From Candidatus Paralachnospira sangeri (GTDB lineage: Bacteria; Bacillota; Clostridia; Lachnospirales; Lachnospiraceae), in assembly GCA_904397815.1 (NCBI GenBank), contig CAJFOT010000065.1, positions 1 through 60,090 on the forward strand: a stretch of DNA of 60,090 nt, read 5' to 3'. The translations under genes and the position numbers were made by a program. How positions within the stretch are numbered: the stretch's first letter is position 1; each line of letters begins with the position of its first letter. Shown here piece by piece: positions 45,139 to 52,700 of the stretch. A model generated the notes under the pieces. It ran no database searches. It saw nothing but the letters and a program-made list of their open reading frames with translations, and had not been told where the DNA came from.

Positions 45139-45151
45139 GGGGTAATGAAGG

Positions 45152-45670
45152 ATGAATGAAGTATTGAAGTCTCTGGAAACCCGCAGAAGCATCCGTTCCT
45201 ATCTGCCGGAGCAGATCAGGGATGAGGAACTGAATCAGGTGCTGGAAGCCGGAACTTACGCGCCCACCGGTATGGGCCGTCAGTCCCCGATTATGGTGGT
45301 GGTGCAGGAACCGGAGCTGGTGAAGAAACTGTCTCAGATGAACGCGGCTGTAATGGGCGGCGGGAATGATCCCTTCTACGGCGCGCCCACAGTCATCATC
45401 GTTCTGGCCAATGCGGATGTGCCCACTTACAGAGAAGACGGCGCGCTGGTGATGGGAAACCTGTTGAATGCCGCTCATGCCGTCGGATTGGGTTCCTGCT
45501 GGATTAACAGGGCGAGAGAGGTATTTGAGACGGAAGAAGGCAAACAGCTCCTGAAAGAATGGGGGATTGAGGGAAATTATGTGGGAATCGGCAACTGTAT
45601 TCTGGGCTACATCAAAGGAGATGTGCCGGAGGCACAGCCGAGGAAAGAAGGGTATATTGTCAGAGTGTAA
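45152..45670 (+). CDS. Nitroreductase-family FMN protein
   Basis: Protein of 172 aa with the nitroreductase fold: an N-terminal FMN-binding RRSIRSY (residues 11-17), AGTYAPTGMGRQSP (near 33), and GLGSCWINRARE (near 112). It is short for the family (about 170-220). It would reduce nitro groups, quinones or flavins with NAD(P)H, but substrate use cannot be predicted. GTAATGAAGG precedes the ATG. A hairpin follows directly. Confidence 0.88.
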   Translation: MNEVLKSLETRRSIRSYLPEQIRDEELNQVLEAGTYAPTGMGRQSPIMVVVQEPELVKKLSQMNAAVMGGGNDPFYGAPTVIIVLANADVPTYREDGALVMGNLLNAAHAVGLGSCWINRAREVFETEEGKQLLKEWGIEGNYVGIGNCILGYIKGDVPEAQPRKEGYIVRV

Positions 45671-45676
45671 ATAGAC

Positions 45677-45714
45677 AGCCCCCGAATGAGAATATATGTT
45701 TTCATTCGGGGGCT
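45677..45714. terminator. Hairpin between converging nitroreductase and amidase genes
   Basis: AGCCCCCGAATGA (45677-45689) and TCATTCGGGGGCT (45702-45714) form a perfect 13-bp stem with a 12-base loop. T-tracts are poor on both sides, but the place between two gene ends suggests a shared terminator. Confidence 0.75.
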
Positions 45715-45727
45715 TCGTGCAGTCATC

Positions 45728-46489
45728 TCAGGTAGTGATAAAGGTATCGTATCCCCACTGGCGGAGACGGCGCTCCATATTTACCGCATTGTCCAGATTG
45801 CGGAAAGCTCCCACCTGCACCCGGTAATAGCCGTCCTCAAAGACGATAAAGGCAGGAAAGCCGTCCTGTTTCAGCTGGGTCAGCAGCTGGTTGGCATAAT
45901 TGCTGTTCCGGTAGGAGCCTACCTGGACGCGGTACAGTTTCTGGGACTGGGGTGCGGTCTCTTCTCCCAGTGTTTCCAGGATACCGTCAGCGATGGCCTG
46001 AGCGATCTGCTGAAAATTTTCGTCAAAAATCTGGTTGTCTGTCTCACTGTCTATGAATCCTGCTTCCACCAGAACTGCCGGCATTCTGGTCCGCCGCAGC
46101 ACCACCAGGTTTGGCCGCTCGGTGACGCCCCGGTCCAGAAAACCTGCCTGTTCCAGCCTTTCATTAATGTTTCTGGCCAGCTGGGCGGGAATGCCTCTGT
46201 CTGCGTATACCAGCGTCTCGCTCCCGTTCAGCGCCCCGGGATTTACCGTGGCGTTGCGGTGAAAAGATACAAATAAATCGGCATCGGCATTATTCCCCAT
46301 CATTGCTTTTTCATAAGGGGTATTGTATATATCTGTTGTTCTGGTATAGGATACGTCTACGCCATGGTCGGCCAGGATTCTGCCGACTGCCAGGGCCAGG
46401 TCCAGCGCGTCATCTTTTTCCATGCGGTCGTTGTAAACCGCTCCCGGATCTCTGCCGCCATGTCCGGCATCAATCACAACTTTTGCCAT
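45728..46489 (-). CDS. N-acetylmuramoyl-L-alanine amidase with C-terminal SPOR domain
   Basis: Protein of 253 aa. The Amidase_3 domain (residues 1-175) shows IDAGHGGRDPG (zinc His9), a zinc-binding Glu in the early helix, FVSFHRNA (second His) and VEAGFIDS (catalytic Glu). The SPOR domain (about 185-253, YRVQVGSYRN and YYRVQVGAFRN) binds denuded glycan. No signal peptide is seen, so export or a role inside the spore mother cell is uncertain; CwlD/CwlC-type amidases are the closest in build. Cleaves the peptide from muramic acid. Confidence 0.9.
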   Translation of the reverse strand: MAKVVIDAGHGGRDPGAVYNDRMEKDDALDLALAVGRILADHGVDVSYTRTTDIYNTPYEKAMMGNNADADLFVSFHRNATVNPGALNGSETLVYADRGIPAQLARNINERLEQAGFLDRGVTERPNLVVLRRTRMPAVLVEAGFIDSETDNQIFDENFQQIAQAIADGILETLGEETAPQSQKLYRVQVGSYRNSNYANQLLTQLKQDGFPAFIVFEDGYYRVQVGAFRNLDNAVNMERRLRQWGYDTFITT

Positions 46490-46554
46490 ATATTCTCCTG
46501 CACAAATTTCTTTACCATTATCATATGCGCAGAAAACGGTTTGGTTCTTTCAGC

Positions 46555-48084
46555 TTACAGCAGAATACCCCGGTCTTTTAATTTTTTGATAACAGAGGGA
46601 TACCGCTGAATATCTGTGTGGGGCAGGGCGGTGGCTCCGACCATGATATGGAGGAAATCCCCCACATCGCCGAACTGGACATAGGTCATATTTTCCAGGA
46701 TGCCGGGCAGCTTTTTCAGACAATCAATATCCAGCAGAAGGCGGCGGGCGCCCTTCAGAGAACTGTTGCCGGCAGAAATCAGCCGGGAACGGTCGATGTC
46801 AGGATAAAGGCCGATGGTGACGGCAGATTCTTTATTCACATGGGTTCCGAAGGCGCCGGCCACGTAGAATCGCTGGATTTCATCCATAGAGATGCCGGCC
46901 ATGGTCAGGACATATTCCACCATCGTATAGGCGGCAGCCTTTGTCTTTAAAAATTCATCGATATCGTATTGGCAGAAAAAAAGGCCGGGCGCGTACTCCA
47001 CCCCGTACTCTTCTCCCAGCCATCTGATCTGGTCAGATGCCTCCGGTCGGAATTTTCCCTTCACATCCAGCCATCCGTTCAGGAACAGCTCCGCGATCAT
47101 ATCAACGATGCCAGAGCCGCAAATTCCCTTCGGCGTACCGTTCCCAATGGTTTCCAGATGAAAGATACCATCAGAGAGGGTTATGGCAGAGACAGCTCCC
47201 TTCACAGCACGCATGCCGGTGCGGACAACACCGCCCTCCAGTGCCGGCCCGGCAGCGCCTGCGCCGCAGATCAGGAATTCCCGGTTACCTACTACCAGTT
47301 CCCCGTTGGTGCCGATATCCAGAAATACGCTTAATTCCTCGTGCTCCGGCAATTCTGTAGCGATCATGCCGCTGATGATATCGCCGCCCAGATAATTGGC
47401 TTTTCCGGGATAGCAGTAAACGAAGCCATCCAGGGGAATCCCCAGATCCCTTCCCCAGAGAAATCCCGGCTGGTCAGCGTGAACCGCATAGGGAGATGAG
47501 AAAATACAGAAGGCATCCATGCCGATGAGAAAATGGATCATGGCGGAATTGCCGGCAACGGTCATAGCGGCGCACTGTTCGGCAGGAATGCCCGTCTGCT
47601 CCTCCAGCGCGGCCATCACTTCACAGAAAGTATCTGTGGTTGCTTTCTGTATCTCCGCCAGCTTTTCAGCATTGCCGGTGCTGTAGAAAATACGGCTGAG
47701 GATGTCCTCACCGAAAGCGATCTGATGGTTATAGGCGCTGGCCTGTCCTACCACCTGACCGGTGCGGCAGTCAACCATTTCCATCACCAGTGTGGTGCTG
47801 CCCAGGTCAGCACACAGGCCATAGTGGCTGGCAGAGGTATCCCCCTGTTCCAGCCGGGTGATCACCCACTGTACGCCGTTCCAGCCCAGCGTCACCGTAA
47901 TGTGCCAGTCAGTTTCCGTACAGAGGGGATAGAGGCAGCGCAGGACCGGAAGAGGAAATTTCACCTCGCCCCATTCCGCCCGCAGCGCCGCGGCGATCCG
48001 CTGCTGGTCGGACATACTGTCCCCCGGGCCGGGCGGCGTCAGTTCCAGATATATTTTATGGCTCAATCCATTCATATCATTCAT
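46555..48084 (-). CDS. ASKHA-domain protein, RACo-like (DUF4445), no ferredoxin domain
   Basis: Protein of 509 aa. It resembles the C-terminal part of RACo/RamA-type reductive activators of corrinoid proteins (COG3894): CADLGSTTLVMEMVD (near residue 95), LDIGTNGELVVG (near 255), GAAGPALEGG (near 280), GICGSGIVDMIAE (near 325) and GAFGTHVNKESA (near 435). These are actin-like ATPase motifs. The N-terminal [2Fe-2S] ferredoxin domain of classic RACo is absent. The ATG at 48084 follows AAAGGAG at seven bases. It would reactivate Co(II) corrinoid, perhaps with the MtaA-like system at 19.8 kb, but no corrinoid gene is near. Confidence 0.8.
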   Translation of the reverse strand: MNDMNGLSHKIYLELTPPGPGDSMSDQQRIAAALRAEWGEVKFPLPVLRCLYPLCTETDWHITVTLGWNGVQWVITRLEQGDTSASHYGLCADLGSTTLVMEMVDCRTGQVVGQASAYNHQIAFGEDILSRIFYSTGNAEKLAEIQKATTDTFCEVMAALEEQTGIPAEQCAAMTVAGNSAMIHFLIGMDAFCIFSSPYAVHADQPGFLWGRDLGIPLDGFVYCYPGKANYLGGDIISGMIATELPEHEELSVFLDIGTNGELVVGNREFLICGAGAAGPALEGGVVRTGMRAVKGAVSAITLSDGIFHLETIGNGTPKGICGSGIVDMIAELFLNGWLDVKGKFRPEASDQIRWLGEEYGVEYAPGLFFCQYDIDEFLKTKAAAYTMVEYVLTMAGISMDEIQRFYVAGAFGTHVNKESAVTIGLYPDIDRSRLISAGNSSLKGARRLLLDIDCLKKLPGILENMTYVQFGDVGDFLHIMVGATALPHTDIQRYPSVIKKLKDRGILL

Positions 48085-48171
48085 ATGCAGCTCTCCTTTA
48101 TCCATATTTATAGGCATCCCCCAACAGATCCCTTTGTCTGCCGTGGGATATTCCGTAGGATTAATAATTTC

Positions 48172-48177
48172 ATTATA
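48172..48177 (-). promoter_or_regulatory. Possible -10 of the RACo-like gene
   Basis: TATAAT on the minus strand, about 88 bases upstream of its ATG. No -35 match is visible. Confidence 0.35.
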
Positions 48178-48261
48178 ATATGTACGGGCGGGAAATTCTA
48201 TTGGAAATCCAACATTTTACCCTGCAATACAGACCCAAACAGAGAAAGACAAATTTTCGTG

Positions 48262-48526
48262 TGTGTACGGACTGAAATTAGAAAGGTGAGATTTCAGCCG
48301 TATTTATCAGGGCGTTTGTACGGTTATAAATAACAAAATATCCTTTTGCGCTGTATTTATATCCATATTTGTACGGTGATAAACGATAAAATCCTCATTT
48401 AGTCTGTACTCATGCCCATATTTATACGGTTTATAGTGGAAAAAACTTAATTTAAACTGTACAAGTGCTCATATTTGTACAGTTATATACGGAAAAAGTA
48501 AAATTTAGTCGGATTCTTTCAATTTC
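48262..48526. repeat. Array of five degenerate 53-bp direct repeats
   Basis: Copies begin at 48262, 48315, 48368, 48421 and 48474, exactly 53 bp apart (five helical turns). Each opens TTTGTACGGTTATA-like (first copy TGTGTACGG) and has CTGTAC/CTGTAT-like near position 37. Copies 2-4 end CATA. The fifth is partial beyond position 20. The middle is A-rich. The array occupies the 614-base gap between the RACo-like and metal-ATPase genes; a lone TGTACGG lies at 48181. It is A/T-rich, unlike the neighbours. Confidence 0.75.
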
Positions 48527-48594
48527 TGATGCCGTTCGGCTGTGTAAACTCCCACGAACTGTTACTGAAAAGATATAAGAATATGGAATAACTA

Positions 48595-48623
48595 TTGACA
48601 TTTCTCAGGACTTTGATTATATT
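48595..48623 (+). promoter_or_regulatory. Strong promoter of the metal ATPase gene
   Basis: TTGACA (48595-48600), 17-bp spacer, TATATT (48618-48623). The predicted start of transcription is about 48630, inside the palindrome listed next. Confidence 0.8.
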
Positions 48624-48649
48624 AATATATGAACAGTTAAGCATATATT
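48624..48649 (+). promoter_or_regulatory. SmtB/ArsR-like operator palindrome
   Basis: AATATATG and CATATATT are perfect 8-bp arms around a 10-base centre, overlapping the start of transcription. The left half reads ATATGAACA, as in operators of CadC/CzrA/SmtB-type metal-sensing repressors. A repressor gene is not in the window. Regulation by Zn/Cd is inferred. Confidence 0.6.
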
Positions 48650-48698
48650 GTTTTGAATAAACAGCAGTATAATAATAGATTGAAGGAGGTTGCGATTG

Positions 48699-51600
48699 AT
48701 GAGCCGTAATGTTTACATCCTGGAGAATTTGGGATGTGCGAATTGTGCTTCTAAGATTGAGCGTAAAGTAGCTGGCCTTCCGGGGGTGGAAGAAGCTGTT
48801 ATCACATTTGCGACGAAGCAGCTGCGTCTGACGGCAGAGGATCCGGATGCCCTGATCCCGCAGATTCAGGAGATCGCCAATGCGCTGGAACCGGATATTG
48901 TCATTAAGAAGCGGGAGAGAAGAGGAGCGGCCCGTCGGACCGCATTTGTCCGCGAAAATGAAGATCATGACCATGCACACCATCACCATCATGAAGCAGG
49001 GGAAGAGGCGTGCAGCTGCGATCATGATCATAATCATGAGTATCATCACCACGAAGAGGAAGAGAGTTGCGGTTGTGATCATGACCATGATCATGAACAC
49101 TATCACCACGAAGAAGAGGAAGAGGCGTGCGGCTGCGGTCATAACCACGACCATGAGCACCATCATCATCACGAAGAAGGTGAGGCGTGCGGCTGCGGTC
49201 ATAACCACGACCATGAGCATCATCATCACGAGGAAGGTGAGGCGTGCGGCTGCGGCCATGATCATGGCCATGAGCACCATCATAATCACGAGGAAGAGGA
49301 GGCGTGCGGCTGCGGTCACGATCACGGCCACGCTCATGAACATGAGCACCATGAGACGAATCCCTATCATGTGCCGGGACATCCGGATGACTGTCAGTGC
49401 GAGCTGTGCCATCCTCATGCCCAGTACTGTGACGTGTGCGGGCAGAGCCTGGAAAACTGTACCTGTGAGATGCCGGATTCCCAGCTGGTGAAGCAGGTAT
49501 TCATCCTGGAAAACCTGGGATGCGCTAACTGTGCGGCGAAGATGGAGAAGAAGATCCGTGAGCTGCCGGCAGTGAAATACGCCAGCATTACCTTTACGAC
49601 GAAGCAGCTGCGTGTTTCCTCGAAAGATCCGATTGCGCTGCTTCCGGTGTTACAGCGGATCTGCTCTTCCATCGAGTCTGAAGTGAGAGTTGTGCCCAGA
49701 AGCGGCAGGGTGTCCAGAGAACATGAGACCAGGACCTATATCATTGAGACGCTGGACTGCGCCAACTGTGCTTCCAAGATGGAGCAGCGGATTAATGCCC
49801 TGGAAGAGGTGTCCAACTGTACGATTACTTTTGCGACAAAGCAGATGAAGCTGTCTGCCAGAAATATAGACCGTATTATGCCGCAGATTCAGGAAATCTG
49901 TGACAGGATTGAGCCGGGAACGGTGATTACAGAGAAGAAAACTGCCAGACAGGCGGCTCCGGCTGAAACGGCGGCTGCAAGAAAAGCTGAGACAAAGAAA
50001 GAGAAAAAGAAACTGACAAAAGATCAGGTCAGTGTAATCAGCATTATAATCGGAGCGATTTTGTTCGTCGGCGTAGAAATCTGCCATGAGACAGGACTGC
50101 TGGGCGGCGCGGACGGAAGCTTTCCCCTTCCTTTTATTATTCTGTTCGTCATTGCCTATCTGATACTGGGCGGAAATGTACTGCTGACTGCGGGACGGAA
50201 TCTGACAAAGGGACAGATATTTGACGAAAATTTCCTGATGGCCATTGCGACGCTGGGAGCCTTTGTGATTGGCGAATATCCGGAGGCAGTGGGCGTGATG
50301 CTGTTTTACCGGATCGGTGAACTGTTCGAGCATATTGCTACGGAGCGGAGCCGTTCTCAGATTATGGAGGCGGTGGATCTGCGGCCCGAGGTGGTAAACC
50401 TGCTGATCGGAGGGGATGTCCAGGTAATCCCTGCGGAAGAGGCCAATGTGGGAGACATTCTGCTGGTCCGCCCCGGTGACCGGATCCCGCTGGACGGTAT
50501 TATTATCGACGGCGAAAGCCGGATCGATACCTCGCCGGTAACCGGCGAGCCGGTTCCGGTGACTGCTAAGTATGGAGACGAAGTGCTGTCCGGTTGTGTG
50601 AATACATCAGGCGTCCTGAAGATCCGTGTGGAAAAGGTTCTGGAAGAATCTATGGTTACCCGGATTCTGGACTCGGTGGAAAATGCCGCTGCAAGCAAGC
50701 CTCATATTGACAAATTCATCACCCGGTTCTCCAGGGTATATACCCCCTGCGTCGTAATCGGCGCGGCTCTGGTGGCTGTGGTTCCGCCTCTGCTGCTGGG
50801 GCAGGACTGGTACTACTGGGTATATACCGCCCTCAGTTTTCTGGTCATGAGCTGTCCCTGTGCCCTGGTGTTAAGCGTGCCCCTGGCCTTTTTCTCAGGA
50901 ATCGGGGCGGGGTCCAAAAAGGGAATCCTGTTCAAGGGCGGCGTGGCGCTGGAATCGCTGGCGAAAATATCTGCTGTTGTGATGGATAAAACAGGAACGA
51001 TTACGAAGGGCAACTTTGTCGTACAGGATGTGGAATCCCTGACCAGGGACAAGGACGAACTGCTGGCCATCTGTGCTGCTGCGGAGATGACATCTACCCA
51101 TCCCATTGCCCACAGCATTGTGGAAGCCGCAAAAGAAAAAAATCTGCCTATCGAACATTCGAAGGCAATTGAAGAAATCGCAGGCCAGGGCATCCGGGCA
51201 GAATTGTCAGTGGGCACTGTACTCTGCGGCAATGTAAAGCTGCTGAAAAATTTCGACGTAAATCTGGATCAGTATCAGAAAACAGGCTTCGGCTCGGAAG
51301 TATTGATTGCTGTCAATGGCGTGTACGAAGGTTATGTGGTGATTTCAGATACCATTAAGGAAGAAGCCCCTTCCGCAATTGGGCGGATTACATCCATGGG
51401 AATCGTGACAGCCATGCTGACCGGCGATGCCCAGGACAGCGCGGAGGCGGTGGCGAAGGCCACTGGCGTACAGGAGGTGCACGCCAGACTGCTGCCTCAG
51501 GATAAGCTGAACGAGCTGCGGAAAATCCGGGATGCCCACGGTTCTGTTATGTTTGTAGGCGACGGCATCAATGACGCCCCGGTACTGGCAGGCGCTGATG

Positions 51601-51887
51601 TGGGAGCTGCCATGGGCAGCGGCGCGGACGCGGCCATTGAGGCGGCAGACGTGGTATTTATGAATTCCAACATGGACGCGATTCCGGATGCCATCTCAAT
51701 CGCGAAAAAGACCAGCAGAATCTCCGGTCAGAATGTGGTTGTGGCTCTGGCGATTAAGGCGGTTGTCCTGATTCTGGGAATCACCGGAATTTACTCCAAT
51801 ATGTGGCTGGCAGTATTTGCGGACACCGGCGTTTCCATGCTGTGTATCCTGAACTCCATCCGCATTCTGTACGGGAAGCAGAAATAG
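48699..51887 (+). CDS. P1B-type (Zn/Cd/Pb-class) ATPase with three HMA domains and His/Cys repeat
   Basis: Heavy-metal efflux ATPase of 1062 aa. Order: HMA domain 1 (GCANC near residue 10); a His/Cys-rich repeat region (about 88-220); a Cys-rich linker; HMA 2 (GCANC near 275); HMA 3 (DCANC near 350); membrane ATPase core from about 440 with SCPCALVLSVPL (near 717), phosphorylation D in DKTGT (near 763), HP of the THPIAHS locus and GDGINDAPVL near 955. ADTGVSML near the end holds the Asp of the Zn2+/Cd2+/Pb2+ subgroup. It is much longer than usual (about 700-800 aa). The ATG at 48699 has AAGGAGG upstream. Promoter and palindrome point to metal induction. Confidence 0.92.
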   Translation: MSRNVYILENLGCANCASKIERKVAGLPGVEEAVITFATKQLRLTAEDPDALIPQIQEIANALEPDIVIKKRERRGAARRTAFVRENEDHDHAHHHHHEAGEEACSCDHDHNHEYHHHEEEESCGCDHDHDHEHYHHEEEEEACGCGHNHDHEHHHHHEEGEACGCGHNHDHEHHHHEEGEACGCGHDHGHEHHHNHEEEEACGCGHDHGHAHEHEHHETNPYHVPGHPDDCQCELCHPHAQYCDVCGQSLENCTCEMPDSQLVKQVFILENLGCANCAAKMEKKIRELPAVKYASITFTTKQLRVSSKDPIALLPVLQRICSSIESEVRVVPRSGRVSREHETRTYIIETLDCANCASKMEQRINALEEVSNCTITFATKQMKLSARNIDRIMPQIQEICDRIEPGTVITEKKTARQAAPAETAAARKAETKKEKKKLTKDQVSVISIIIGAILFVGVEICHETGLLGGADGSFPLPFIILFVIAYLILGGNVLLTAGRNLTKGQIFDENFLMAIATLGAFVIGEYPEAVGVMLFYRIGELFEHIATERSRSQIMEAVDLRPEVVNLLIGGDVQVIPAEEANVGDILLVRPGDRIPLDGIIIDGESRIDTSPVTGEPVPVTAKYGDEVLSGCVNTSGVLKIRVEKVLEESMVTRILDSVENAAASKPHIDKFITRFSRVYTPCVVIGAALVAVVPPLLLGQDWYYWVYTALSFLVMSCPCALVLSVPLAFFSGIGAGSKKGILFKGGVALESLAKISAVVMDKTGTITKGNFVVQDVESLTRDKDELLAICAAAEMTSTHPIAHSIVEAAKEKNLPIEHSKAIEEIAGQGIRAELSVGTVLCGNVKLLKNFDVNLDQYQKTGFGSEVLIAVNGVYEGYVVISDTIKEEAPSAIGRITSMGIVTAMLTGDAQDSAEAVAKATGVQEVHARLLPQDKLNELRKIRDAHGSVMFVGDGINDAPVLAGADVGAAMGSGADAAIEAADVVFMNSNMDAIPDAISIAKKTSRISGQNVVVALAIKAVVLILGITGIYSNMWLAVFADTGVSMLCILNSIRILYGKQK
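49005..49358 (+). repeat. Coding tandem repeat, six units of 57-60 bp
   Basis: Units begin at 49005, 49062, 49122, 49182, 49239 and 49299. Each encodes EACxC, then HxHDHEHHHHEEE-like sequence of 19-20 residues. The units at 49122, 49182 and 49239 are nearly identical over their first 40 bases, a sign of recent unit duplication. A preceding His-rich part (48960 on) lacks the Cys pair. Confidence 0.9.
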
Positions 51888-51896
51888 GGCAGCTGT

Positions 51897-52004
51897 TCAG
51901 ACATATCCTTCCTGCCGGTTTACAGATTTTCCGGTCTGGCATATAATAGAGGAAATGCAGAGAAAATGCCGCCGCAAATCTATAGAAAGGAAGGATATGT
52001 CTGA
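51897..52004 (+). repeat. 17-bp perfect inverted repeat spanning a promoter and RBS
   Basis: 51897-51913 is the exact complement of 51988-52004; CAGCTG (51890-51895 and 52012-52017) flanks both arms. The right arm contains the ribosome-binding site and start of the DUF6472-like gene. The promoter of that gene lies inside the loop. Confidence 0.75.
51919..51947 (+). promoter_or_regulatory. Promoter of the DUF6472-like gene
   Basis: TTTACA (51919-51924), 17-bp spacer, TATAAT (51942-51947). Confidence 0.7.
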
Positions 52005-52180
52005 TAAAAAGCAGCTGTGATACCTGCCTGTATTATGAATATGACGAAGAATATGAATGTTACGGATGCCAGGTGAATCTGGATGAAGACGAGATGGCCC
52101 GGTTTGTGTCGGATTCTCATTATGTCTGTCCATATTACAGGTATGGGGATGAATATACCATTGTTCGGAAGCAAATATAA
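52001..52180 (+). CDS. DUF6472-like small Cys-rich protein, start disrupted or non-standard
   Basis: About 59 aa with CDTCLYY, EECxxC-like spacing (C-x2-C, C-x2-C), DLDEDEM-like NLDEDEMARF and VCPYY, ending DEYTIVRKQI. This pattern fits the small DUF6472 proteins of Clostridia, probably metal-binding. The frame has no ATG: it could begin at the CTG (52001), six bases after AAGGAAGG. Alternatively the ATG at 51997 is the real start (MSDK...) and the run of five A at 52006-52010 has one base too many, from mutation or a read error; removing one A gives MSDKSSCDTC. Function unknown. Confidence 0.65.
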   Translation: MIKSSCDTCLYYEYDEEYECYGCQVNLDEDEMARFVSDSHYVCPYYRYGDEYTIVRKQI

Positions 52181-52278
52181 AGAAGTGGGCTGGGCTGCTT
52201 CAGCGCAATGAGGCTGCCGTCAGCAAGGCTGGGGGGATGGTTGTCCTGCTGCCAAAAGAAATTAAGATAAAAAGGAGC

Positions 52279-52341
52279 ATCTGCCGGAGGAACCCGGCAG
52301 GTGTTTTTATTATGGGGCGGATAGGCCCACAATAAAAACAC
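52279..52341 (+). terminator. Two overlapping hairpins after the DUF6472-like gene
   Basis: CTGCCGG (52281-52287) pairs with CCGGCAG (52294-52300), followed by GTGTTTTTATT: a typical terminator. The T-tract itself (52301-52316) pairs at 15 of 16 positions with 52326-52341, an alternative, longer stem that would compete with it. The 52342-52404 stretch holds nothing else. Confidence 0.75.
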
Positions 52342-52404
52342 ATAATGGAATAATCGATAAATTAACAGTAAAAACGGATTTGCTTAAATGTTGAATACCA
52401 CAGA

Positions 52405-52677
52405 TCAAGGACTTCCTTCCAATCCCCCTTCACGGGCTAATTGCAAAATAATGTGTGACACGGATTCTAAAAGTTCCTGGAAATAATGAATATCCTCCCT
52501 GGAAAAGCCTTCGATATTTTCCCATCTGTATTCAGGGAGCCAGCAGGTAGCTGTATAGAATCCTCCATAGACGGGTTTTTCAATGCGAACCTGTACATTT
52601 TCATGGCCATTTTCTTCAATTGTTTCTGAATGAACAATTTCAGTGTTGCCATTTAATGTCATAAATGGACACAGCAT
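52405..52677 (-). CDS. Small conserved-looking protein of unknown function
   Basis: Soluble protein of 90 aa that opens MLCPFMTLNGNTEIVHSE. It has a beta-rich first half and a C-terminal helix (EDIHYFQELLESVSHIILQLA). AAAGGA lies nine bases before the ATG. It lies 23 bases after the dehydrogenase gene on the same strand and is probably its operon partner. The build recalls HicB-like small domains, but no toxin gene is near. No function is offered. Confidence 0.6.
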   Translation of the reverse strand: MLCPFMTLNGNTEIVHSETIEENGHENVQVRIEKPVYGGFYTATCWLPEYRWENIEGFSREDIHYFQELLESVSHIILQLAREGGLEGSP

Positions 52678-52700
52678 TTTGTTACATCCTTTCAATTTTT

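Noticed and set aside
47533-48333. 266-codon plus-strand frame opposite the RACo-like gene
   Set aside because: Antisense shadow that runs into the 53-bp repeats; no RBS.
48262-48526. CRISPR array with 53-bp period
   Set aside because: No repeat is conserved over the 20-40 bases needed; conservation is limited to short words across the whole unit, and there are no cas genes.
52405-52677. HicB-like antitoxin
   Set aside because: The size and layout are reminiscent, but no HicA-like toxin or DNA-binding segment is near.
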